A DNA stretch of 16,911 nt from Gelatoporia subvermispora B. Lineage: Eukaryota; Basidiomycota; Agaricomycetes; Polyporales; Gelatoporiaceae. The notes beneath the pieces are model-generated. The model saw only the letters and a program-made list of their open reading frames with translations. It was not told where the DNA came from and did not search any database. The position numbers and the translations under genes are program-made. Below, piece after piece: positions 1-8,284 of the stretch. The stretch covers positions 44,561 through 61,471 of the forward strand of contig KB445823.1 in the NCBI GenBank assembly GCA_000320605.2, written 5' to 3'. The first letter of the stretch is position 1. Every line of letters starts with the position of its first letter.

Positions 1-113
1 AGGATTCACTGGGATTGGACGACGAGCTTCCCGCGACGCTGCTGCACAGCTGGGGAAGCCACCCGCCGCTTACATAATTTCGTAGAACAGTTTGTCGCGT
101 CTCGTGTATCGCG

Positions 114-147
114 CACCTCAGTCTTTGACCTTACGGAGACTGAGGTG
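114..147. repeat. 11-bp inverted repeat (hairpin)
   Basis: The arms at 114-124 (CACCTCAGTCT) and 137-147 (AGACTGAGGTG) are perfect reverse complements around a 12-nt loop. The inner part, AGTCTTTGACCTTACGGAGACTGAG, recurs inside the 65-bp tandem unit that starts at 194, so this hairpin is probably a truncated outlying copy of the same repeat family. The function is unknown, and no flanking gene end suggests a terminator. Confidence 0.7.
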
Positions 148-193
148 AGCATCTTATAGTTATCTATCTACTGTACATTGCTGACTGTAGTAG

Positions 194-348
194 CCCGGAG
201 AATTCTCTCCGTCAATAGGTTAGCAGAATACACAGTCTTTGACCTTACGGAGACTGAGCCCGGAGAATTCTCTCCGTCAATAGGTTAGCAGAATACACAG
301 TCTTTGACCTTACGGAGACTGAGCCCGGAGAATTCTCTCCGTCAATAG
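194..348. repeat. Tandem repeat, 65-bp unit, 2.4 copies
   Basis: Two exact 65-bp units lie at 194-258 and 259-323, followed by a 25-bp partial third unit at 324-348. Each unit starts CCCGGAGAATTCTCTCCGTC. It contains a small hairpin (CGGAGA / TCTCCG around ATTC) and a second one formed by CAGTCT ... AGACTG at its 3' end. The copies look identical, which points to recent expansion by slippage or unequal exchange. No coding frame explains it. Confidence 0.9.
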
Positions 349-886
349 CTAGACTCGGGGCGCTCGTCCGGATCGTACAACAAGCCAGCCCATGGCTCGT
401 GCTTACACACTGATGCAAGGCATGAGGGACGTGGGAGAGAAATGACAGGGGAGACACAGCTCACCGCGAGAACACCAGAGCTGCAAGGTCGATAAATCAG
501 TGGCAGTCGTCTTGAGTCGTCCGTGGTCGTGGTAAGAAAGAAAACACGTTCGATGCCGATTGCTGCGGTTCGACTCTATCCGAGCCTGTAACGCGTCACG
601 ATCACATGACGTTTCACGTGAGGGCGTGATATCGGTCACAGGGTCGATGTCGTGTCTGTATGTAAACCAAGCTGACATAAGAATGTCCGCTTGGAATGTC
701 GTGTCTGTATGTAAACCAAGCTGACATAAGAATGTCCGCTTGGAATTTGCACTCCACGTGATGCTCTCTGGTTCTGAGATCTTGAGGGCTCCGCAATTTG
801 TCCGCAATCATGATCAAATACAACCGAGAGAGAATGATACAGTTATGTCGTCGGGAAAATCAGTACAAATAGAGAATGTCGATATT
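349..886. other. Gene-poor stretch, no gene seen
   Basis: I see no credible gene here. Short open frames exist on both strands but look random (poor composition, no recognisable domain). A GGTTCGACTC string near 556-566 resembles a tRNA B-box, but no matching A-box or cloverleaf arms surround it. The only clear structure is the 49-bp direct repeat at 649-746. The last 50 bases or so (from about 830) may already belong to the left edge of the duplicated segment that becomes clear at 887. Confidence 0.6.
649..746. repeat. Tandem direct repeat, 49-bp unit, 2 copies
   Basis: Two back-to-back copies of 49 bp, at 649-697 and 698-746, appear identical and start GTCGTGTCTGTATGTAAACC. Each unit has a short inverted pair, CCAAGC ... 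GCTTGG, that could fold into a hairpin. The unit ends in ATGTCCGCTTGGAAT. Similar GTGTCATGTCC(A/G)CTT strings occur at about 1416 and 2927 inside the larger duplicated segment. No coding interpretation is supported. Confidence 0.9.
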
Positions 887-2009
887 GTCTCCGAGACTGC
901 ACTTCAACTACTTCTTTATTACCATTAATTTCGATGCAGACTCTCTCAATGTCTGGCGACTGAACAAAAACAAACATCCAACTGCAATGCTGATTGCCGG
1001 GATGCATGTGGAAAATATCGGTTTGTCTTTCCGCGTCTTCCATACGTCTCGGGATCTTTGGCGCGCGCCGTTCAGCGCACTTACGAGGTGTGAAAAGCGC
1101 CTCCAAGCTCCGGTGAAAAGAGGGCATAAGGCGTCCAAGCGAGCATAACAAATCCCTTATGGCCGAGCGAACAGTGCCACAGTGCCACGGATCTGATGGC
1201 TAATTACAATGGTAGTCCGGAGTACAATAACTGAACTCATATCCTTCTTCGGAACCGGACCAATGATGTGACTCTGCCAGGACAATTCGGAGCTCCCATT
1301 TTCCTGTCGAGCCGCTTTTCATTTTCTCGGAAAATTACAGCAGAGCTTATCATATGCATTTATATATCGGGTATCACTAAATAGTTTATACGCTGGAATA
1401 AACAATGAGGAGCGTGTCATGTCCACTTGAGGGGAGGGGGCGGGGGTGGTCCCGCAACCCGAGGAGACCCCGAGTGTCAATGTAGACAGCGTTCAAGTGG
1501 TTCAGCTCTTGCGCATTATCAAATACCTGAAGCACTCCATACTTCCGTGCCGGGGGGGTGGATGGGAGAACACGACAATCAAACCTGCGCGTGGTGGACT
1601 TGGCGTAGCAGAAAGGTACAATGTAAAAATTCTCCCGCACACCACGGCACACCTCTCCTTGCACCTGCTGCCTGATTTTGATGATTGACCAATACGAGCC
1701 TTCCGATTGGTAAGTTATGATGGAAGAACTGGAGCATATCAGCGAATGGGTCCACACTCCCGGAGGCCTTAGGCAATCGACCGCAGGAGAGGGGGGTGGG
1801 GAGCACTTGCGAATCCATAGCAGGCACTGTCGCATCATATGGTGCATCGATGTGATCGATTGTCCGCACAAGCAGTCCATAGGACCACTGAGACGGCACC
1901 AGTTATGGAGGTCGTTTGCAGGTGCCGCTGCACTCCCAGTCACCGCTCGTGTGAGTCGAGTGAACCATCGTAAGTCGCTCCGCGTGGCCTTTAGGAAGGG
2001 GTTGGTGGA
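887..2009. repeat. Diverged tandem segment, copy A (~1.1 kb)
   Basis: This stretch aligns collinearly with 2345-3511. Shared landmarks include GTCTCCGAG at 887 versus 2345, the ATGCAGACTCTC blocks, the GACTCTGCC...ACAATTCGGAGCTC block (about 1270 versus 2769), GTGTCATGTCC (about 1416 versus 2927), CAGGTGCCGCT (about 1919 versus 3414) and GTTGGT (2001 versus 3503). The offset drifts from 1458 to 1502 because of small indels. A 218-aa minus-strand open frame (2042 to 1386) and an overlapping 106-aa one (1899 to 1579) cover it. The latter shares the pattern IDAPYxxxVPAxxSQ ... CGRLPxAS ... FAD with an open frame in copy B, so an old protein-coding gene on the minus strand is possible. I recognise no domain. 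It could equally be a dead transposable-element fragment. Confidence 0.65.
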
Positions 2010-2344
2010 CCGTCCATATCCTCTCCCAGCTCGCAGCTTCACGATCGATCAAACGCGTTCGTCTCATCATATACTGTGAGCTCAATAAGTATCTGGAGAA
2101 TGACAGTAATGTATCGGGTATACTTAGGAATCCCGAATAATGACTCAAAGGTAGACAACTTCCTATATTCGGGAGGTCCACCTCGAGCTTCAATGCGATC
2201 ACGATTAGCTTCACGATAGCGTGATTCCAAAACGCAGCAAGGTAGCTCGGATTTGCGTGGAGCTACAGGCGCACGGAAACCTGAAGACAAGTTGCTCGAG
2301 AGAAAATGGACATTGGGACTCGGGCCTCTTAGATTGCTGATGTA
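2010..2344. other. Spacer between the two diverged copies
   Basis: No gene is evident. A 9-bp inverted repeat (TCCCGAATA at 2131-2139 and TATTCGGGA at 2166-2174, 26-nt spacer) is present. The final 60 bases or so (TCGAGAGAAAATGG ... up to 2344) weakly resemble the bases just before 887, suggesting the duplicated unit starts somewhat before the clear alignment. Confidence 0.5.
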
Positions 2345-3511
2345 GTCTCCGAGGCTGTGCTTCAATCACTTCTTTGTTGTGATCATTTGGGATGCAGACT
2401 CTCATCCCATAGTCTCATGCATCATGACATGATTCTCGAAGTCTGCCAGCTCATTGAAAATGAGTGTTCAACTGCAACGCTGACTACCATGAATCAGGAT
2501 GCACAAGGAAAGTATCAACGTCTCTTGCCGCGTCTTAAGTACATATTACATACCTTTTGGGGTCTTTGGCGTACATCGAGCACTCTTGCAAGGTGTTAGA
2601 AGTGCCGCCAAGCCCCGGTCAGAAGGCATAAGATGACCAAGCGAGCGTATCGATTTTCCGATGATTTAGAGCTTAACGTAAGGTGGCAAAGTGCTAGGGA
2701 TCCAATCGCTAATAACGATGACAATCCGGCGCACGATGGGCGAGCTCTTTGCAGCCGGGCTGATAGTGTGACTCTGCCGAGACAATTCGGAGCTCTATCT
2801 CCTCCTTTCGAACTGCTTCGTATATCAGCAGCAGGACTTACTATACGCATCTATGTACCGCGTCATGATAAATACAGGAGCATTCGCATAGACGTGAATG
2901 AATGAACCATTAGCTAGCGAGGAGTGTCATGTCCGCTTAAGGAAGGAAGGAGGGAGTCAGACGGTCCGCGCAGTGGCATGTGACCTGAGAAGACCCGGGC
3001 ATAAATGAAGACAGCTTTCAGGGGACAAGTTCCTGCGCGTTAAAAATACTGCATCCCGATGTGCCCGGGCGCAGGGAAGAAGGAAGGAATGCGACCACCA
3101 ACCCTGTGCCATGCAGTGGACCAGGCGTAAAGTTCTTCTGCACATCACAGCACAGCCTGGCTTGCGCTGCCGCTTGCAATGTCGGCAAACCCGAGCGTCC
3201 CGATCGACGGAGTATGACGGAAGGACCAAAAATACATCAGCAAATGAACCCAGTCTTTCGGATGCTTCAGGTAGGCGGCCGCAAGGGATGGCGAGTAGTA
3301 TCTGTGAAGCTATAGCGGGCACTATCACATAATATGGCGCGTCAATTCGAGCCATTGCCCGCACAAGCGACCTAGGACCACGGAGACGGCATCAGGAGTC
3401 GCGGGAGTCACCTGCAGGTGCCGCTATGCTGCAAGTCACCGCTCGTACGGTGAGCAGAGTGACCCATTTGATTTGTCCTCCGTAGCTAGCCTTCAAGAAA
3501 GGGTTGGTAGA
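2345..3511. repeat. Diverged tandem segment, copy B (~1.17 kb)
   Basis: This is the second copy of the segment at 887-2009, in the same orientation and with many substitutions and small indels. A 135-aa minus-strand open frame (3364 to 2957) carries the same spaced residues IDAPY...VPA..SQ...CGRLP.AS...FAD as copy A. A 94-aa frame (3676 to 3392) shares STNPFLKA...AVT.S.AAPA with the 218-aa frame of copy A. The frames are not continuous, so any gene here is broken. The family is not recognised. Confidence 0.65.
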
Positions 3512-5203
3512 ACTGTGGATCGTTGCATGCGAGATAAGATGGTCGAATGTAATACCTGGCCTGAGGCATGAGATTGAGATGCCATCGATATCGACGTGAC
3601 TTACGAGATGGTCCACGTGACAACACTCCAGCAGCTTCTTTAGCGCAGGTTGTGAATGATGCGACCGGTGCACCACAGAAATCGACGCCCCCGATTGTTA
3701 GCCCCGTTCCCGGTTGAGAGAGACGTCTAAAGTGAGCACGAGGAATATGATAGCCTTTTGTCAAGGCTGTACGTACGCAAACGCGGCTGAAGCAAACCAG
3801 TCATGGAACTCGTGAGAGATCCGGGCTGAGGACGTGATTCTGCAAGAACAACCTGGTGCCGTTGTCTCCACTGGATCCGGGCCACACCACGACTCTCCAA
3901 GGGTTCTTCGACCCTATAAATATGAACAACGCATTGCAGCTCCAGTGGCATTCTGTGTCTGTGTTTCGCTCCTACTACACTTCATCTTTTTTAATTGTCC
4001 GTAGGGATCTCACTCGCGCTGGAAACCTCGCTAAAATATTTGAAAGTATCCATTGCCTTGTGAGTGCTTTAGTTAAATGCTGGAGTAATAGTGATGAATT
4101 ACCGACATCAACCGATCGCCATGACATATATTTGTTCGCACTGAGCTTTATCTCGTCCATTTTTTGAGTGTGGTGTAATGTGATGGCAGCTGATACATTC
4201 GCCACAGCAGAGGCAGGCTCGATCTGTTGTCTGCTCAGACACAGACTGGGCCTAGTCAATAAACACTCTCTATGTCGGCAAGTCAATCCACACGCCCTCG
4301 AGCCGCGAACGATGCACGTGAGTGAGTGATGTACTCGCAACGGGGTACACCATCTCCATCGACACTCACACGAGGGGCGCAGTGCTCTCGAGATCCACGG
4401 ATCACAGAGACAACAGTTGAGATCCTGATAACGAATCATGAGCTTAACGTAGACAATGCGGACGGAGGAACGACTCACTTTACCAACCTCGTAACTAAAA
4501 CAATGTAATCTACGACTAGGTCTTCCCCACCATCCTCTCTGCGGTAGGACCGGTGAATATTGACTCCCGCGTTGGAGTACATGCATAGAGGTAGGGGTTA
4601 CCAGGACAGGTGCGCCATGCCGTAGGCTCCGTAAGAAATCGCTTCGAAGTCCGTACACCGTCAAGCTCCGCTCTATGAGTGCCGCGCAAGGACTGACGCG
4701 TCGAGCTCAAGCTGGAGGTGTATTCTTCAGGTACACTGCTATGCAAACTTCAATCCTAAATTGCCACGAGACACAGACCTTCGGCACACTTTCCAAGAAA
4801 CGCCGCTAGAGAAATTCCGGGAATCCGGTCACATCAGGTTTTTCGGGATCTCTGAGGTGGAGAGGGTGACTGCATCGCATCCGGAAGCAGGCAAGGTGAC
4901 TTCCGGAACGTTTAGTCATCCCTTGAGCGCCGCTAGATGATAGAGCCCAACATAAATTGTAAACACCGTTGGTCTTAGAGGCCTCTTAGACTCAGGCAGT
5001 TGGTTGAATGAGTACGTCAACTATAGTCGACAAGTGAGCATCGGAGCATATTGCGCAACCGACGCAGTGTTTAGGAGGTCTGTATGGCCGAGACATGAAC
5101 AACGGTACGAATTGTGCACAATAGCTGTCAATCCATCCAACGACCAGAATATCGCTGTGGTGAGTGCAAAAGACACAGTATGATGTGCTAAGAAAACGAC
5201 TAT
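3512..5203. other. Gene-poor stretch with one long unexplained open frame
   Basis: I found no recognisable gene. The longest open frame is on the minus strand, 4664 to 3975 (229 aa). It is rich in Arg, Ser and Cys, has no domain or signal peptide I know, and has no obvious introns or partner exons. A TATA-like CTATAAATA lies at 3915-3923 on the plus strand, followed by a weak 103-aa plus-strand frame (3856-4167, partly overlapping it). The stretch 4750-5203 has nothing I can name. Confidence 0.45.
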
Positions 5204-6271
5204 TTAGTGTTTTGGGACCGGGACCTGGACCGTCCCACGAAGGACGGACTCACCATAGTCATCAGGCCCCATTCGATCCGTGTGAGACTGTCGCTGCCTT
5301 CTCTCCAGCCTCTTCTTGTTGACTGTCAGACTCCAGGGCTCCAAGGGCTTCCTCTCATCTCGTAATCGCTCACAATAGCAAATCTCGGGTCGCCCTTCCG
5401 CCCACCGGTGCATCGTGCAGGCCCTCTGTCAGTGCACGCCTCACACGACACCAACGCCTGTCACATACTACCATTAATATTGGTGCCCGGCATGACTTCG
5501 CTTCCTCTGACCCTCCACGACATCCGTTTTCGCAATAACTCAGTGCGTATATTCGTGAGCACAAGTGCGGAGAAGAATGCGACGAGCGGCGGGTCGTGTA
5601 CGGCGAGTTGTGGAGCGCGATTGGTGTCTCGGGGATGTGCGGAATCAGATGATCGCGGATGCGTCGGTGTAGGCCGGTGTGAGCGGGGATCAGGAATGTA
5701 GCATTGGACATGCAAGGGGGGGGGGTATACATGCAACAGCAGCAAGACACTAGAGCTGAGTACGCACATGGGTCGTAAAGATAGGCTGCTTTGGAGGAAG
5801 GTTGAGTAGAAGGCATGTAGAAGGCATGGCAATGTGTCTCAAGTTGCCACGTGATCGAGATAATACAATTTCGATTTGTAGATTTTCACTATCATCGATT
5901 CTGAATGTGAGCAGTACTGGCGGAGCGTTGCCGGGGCGCCCAGTCATGCGAATGCCCCGCAGCGCACATTCCTAATTGGGACAGCCACTGCGAACAAATG
6001 TTTACGTATCATGTGATGTGCCGTTGGCGTAAATCACACGGTGCACCTCCCTGTACTCGATGGCGTCATCCCCTACAGCTACCTATCCTCTATTCCGGAC
6101 CATGGCGGGATAACCTTTGTGAAACCCATGCAACCAGATCAGTCCTCTGTCGCAGATCGTCGGCTTCACTCGGCTGTTGATACGAAATGCAAAGTGAGTG
6201 TGACATGCTAGGGTCAGCTACGATGACCAATAAGATGTAGTGAAACAACCCGCATCTCCCCAGTACCTTGG
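5204..6271. other. Intergenic stretch upstream of the 6410 gene; small repeats only
   Basis: Overlapping open frames on both strands at about 5370-5830 (up to 148 aa) are Cys/His/Pro-rich or Ser/Arg-rich and look like chance frames. On the minus strand, 5413-5204 encodes a basic peptide and includes a donor-like GTGAGT after GACTATG, so a relic exon cannot be excluded. A run of ten G residues lies at 5716-5725, and two exact 11-bp copies of GTAGAAGGCAT lie at 5806-5816 and 5817-5827. The promoter of the plus-strand gene should lie in the last few hundred bases, but I see no clear TATA box. Confidence 0.45.
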
Positions 6272-6409
6272 ATGTCCGCCGTTTGCTTTGAGATGATGGT
6301 CTTCATAAGGATGTTGTATGGCATCGAGCCTCTAGGAGGGTCGGCGAACCACGCAACACCAAGTCGTCCAGGGCGGCTTCTGAATACATCTGTGAAGCTA
6401 CATATACCT

Positions 6410-7786
6410 ATGTCATTACGCCTTGCACCATACCGGCAACAGCTGTCCTTCAGTGTTAGGTCTATGTCTATCCACTCTTCTTCAGTTTCGACTCGCGCCG
6501 AGCCATTACGAGTGGCATTGGAAGATATACAATCAGCCGCAAAGAACTATGCGAAAGGACATCGCCAATATGTCTCGGAGGAGAATCGTGACATACTGCG
6601 ACTTGTATGCAAAGAGTTTTACGAGTACTACAAGACTCACCGGGAGGACCTCGATAGGCCCCTCAAACGGCGTTTCAACAACCAGCCCATGTCGCTGCCG
6701 TCTGGTGGCATGCTCCGGACTTCTCTGCAAGATCCATCAGGTGCGAACGCACTGGCTATTCATATGGCAAGATCCCTGCAGCCCCTCCATGCCCTTCGTG
6801 TCATCCGCATTTCACACTTTCTCAGACCGGGACCCAAGCACGATGATGGAATCTATCTCTGCACGGCCGCCGCCCTCGCCTATTGTTGGCACTGGCACTT
6901 AATATCATCCCTCATCGAAGTCCAGCGACGGCTGACGGGTGTGACGACCACTCAAATGCTAAATCTACTTATGGTATCGTTCATCCAGAGGGGACGGCGC
7001 CCAACTCGGCTTAACATGCTCGATCTGTTTCGAGAAGCAGGGGTATCACCAAATCAGACCACACATGACTTGCTCGATATACTGGCCCCCATAGAATCTG
7101 TTCGAGCTGCGCCGAGCGGCCTCAACAACCTCTCTGGAGAGCCGCCTGATCAGGTACCGGAGGACAAAAACACACAACAGGGTATGCGAGTACAAGCGTA
7201 CCTCCCCATCGAGATGACGGACTCGGCACTGCGTCTCATCCAGCTCCTAGACCATATCGCAGGGCACTTCGTCGATGACACTACCCCGCCCGCTCGCAAC
7301 CTTCTTCGCTTCCGGGACTGCCTGGTCGGCTTGGCAAAGTCAGTCGCGTTTGTAAGGAGGAAGTACGAACGGACCACCGCGAAGGGCACGCTCCTCGAGC
7401 TCCCGACTGATTGGTTCGAGAAGCTCTTCCACTACCCAAACCCACGTACAACAAAAGGCATGCTGAAGCAAACTCAGGGTCTCTCCCATATGGAACTTGT
7501 GGACAAGGCCTTCGATGTCCTGCAGCAAATAGAACGCCTCATGCTTGCGCTGGCGACTCAGGACTTGGAATCATTACTTTCGTCCAAACCTCTCCGCAAG
7601 CTCAAGGCTCTCCTCGTGCGCATTAGGGAATCATGCACCACGCAAAAAGGGGGATCTGGGCTGATATACCAGACTCGAGTAATCGCGAAGAGCGGTCTCG
7701 CTGACTTCAGACCTCCCGCGCCACACCCGGTTCCCGAGGGCCGGTTGGAACGATTTCAAAGTAATTTGCGGCGCGAACAGGGGTGA
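6410..7786 (+). CDS. Hypothetical mitochondrial helical-repeat (PPR-like) protein
   Basis: This is a single-exon gene of 458 aa with start ATG at 6410 and stop TGA at 7784-7786. I chose this start because the peptide after it, MSLRLAPYRQQLSFSVRS, is rich in Arg and Ser, lacks acidic residues, and is a typical mitochondrial presequence. An in-frame ATG at 6272 would add 46 residues of poor quality (504 aa). The body is almost wholly predicted helix. Residues about 179-225 (TTQMLNLLMVSFIQRG..P...MLDLFREAGVSPNQTT) have the helix-turn-helix pattern and the GVSPNQTT-type spacing of a pentatricopeptide repeat. More amphipathic helices lie at about 110-180, and a basic C-terminus (KPLRKLKALLVRIRESC) follows. 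No catalytic motif is visible. If PPR-like, it would act in mitochondrial RNA processing or translation, which is inference. It converges with the large minus-strand gene that ends at 8285. Confidence 0.72.
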   Translation: MSLRLAPYRQQLSFSVRSMSIHSSSVSTRAEPLRVALEDIQSAAKNYAKGHRQYVSEENRDILRLVCKEFYEYYKTHREDLDRPLKRRFNNQPMSLPSGGMLRTSLQDPSGANALAIHMARSLQPLHALRVIRISHFLRPGPKHDDGIYLCTAAALAYCWHWHLISSLIEVQRRLTGVTTTQMLNLLMVSFIQRGRRPTRLNMLDLFREAGVSPNQTTHDLLDILAPIESVRAAPSGLNNLSGEPPDQVPEDKNTQQGMRVQAYLPIEMTDSALRLIQLLDHIAGHFVDDTTPPARNLLRFRDCLVGLAKSVAFVRRKYERTTAKGTLLELPTDWFEKLFHYPNPRTTKGMLKQTQGLSHMELVDKAFDVLQQIERLMLALATQDLESLLSSKPLRKLKALLVRIRESCTTQKGGSGLIYQTRVIAKSGLADFRPPAPHPVPEGRLERFQSNLRREQG

Positions 7787-8284
7787 CGACGTCGAGTTTG
7801 TTACTCAGCGACCCGATGACTTATCCGCAGCGGGTCATAGGCGCAATATGCAGGGCGCAGCGACAGCCTTTGTAGTGGCGGGTAGTATGAAGTGTATGCT
7901 TGGCTTGATTTCACGTAGTCTCCCGCCTTCGGGCGCACCAGCTCTCCGCTGCATAGCTAGATAAGCTGGTAATGCGTCGTTGGCAATACGATAACCAGCT
8001 CTCCGGTCGTTGACTTCGGTGCCCACTGTACATAGGTATTATGGGATGGTGCTCCGATGGGACAGGTTCCAAACTCAGTCCATTACCGGACACAGAGCAA
8101 TGAGCGTGTATGTGGGTGACATAGTTCCAGACAATGGCAGGAGTCCCAATCAAAACTTCCTAGACAGTGCATAGCAACACTAATAAATAGATGACAATGT
8201 ATCAGCAATGTGGAATGAACGACGTGCAACCGAATGATCCTTGCGGTCATAAGCGCTCTAACCCCTTCTCAGTCCTCCCATAGC
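7787..8284. other. Intergenic region between convergent genes
   Basis: These 498 bp separate the stop codons of the plus-strand gene (7786) and the minus-strand mucin-like gene (8285), so they must hold both 3' UTRs. An AATAAA hexamer at 8182-8187 on the plus strand could serve as polyadenylation signal for the plus-strand gene. Open frames on the minus strand here (63-80 aa) look like chance. No other structure was seen. Confidence 0.6.

Noticed and set aside
550..600. tRNA-like B-box (GGTTCGACTC)
   Set aside because: No A-box, anticodon arm or acceptor stem pairs around it; it is a chance match.
3856..4167. 103-aa plus-strand frame near a TATA-like CTATAAATA
   Set aside because: The TATA-like string lies inside the frame rather than upstream of it, and the protein has no recognisable feature.
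5370..5832. Overlapping open frames on both strands (up to 148 aa)
   Set aside because: The composition is Cys/His/Pro- or Ser/Arg-rich and incoherent, with no domain and no supporting splice pattern. They are probably random.
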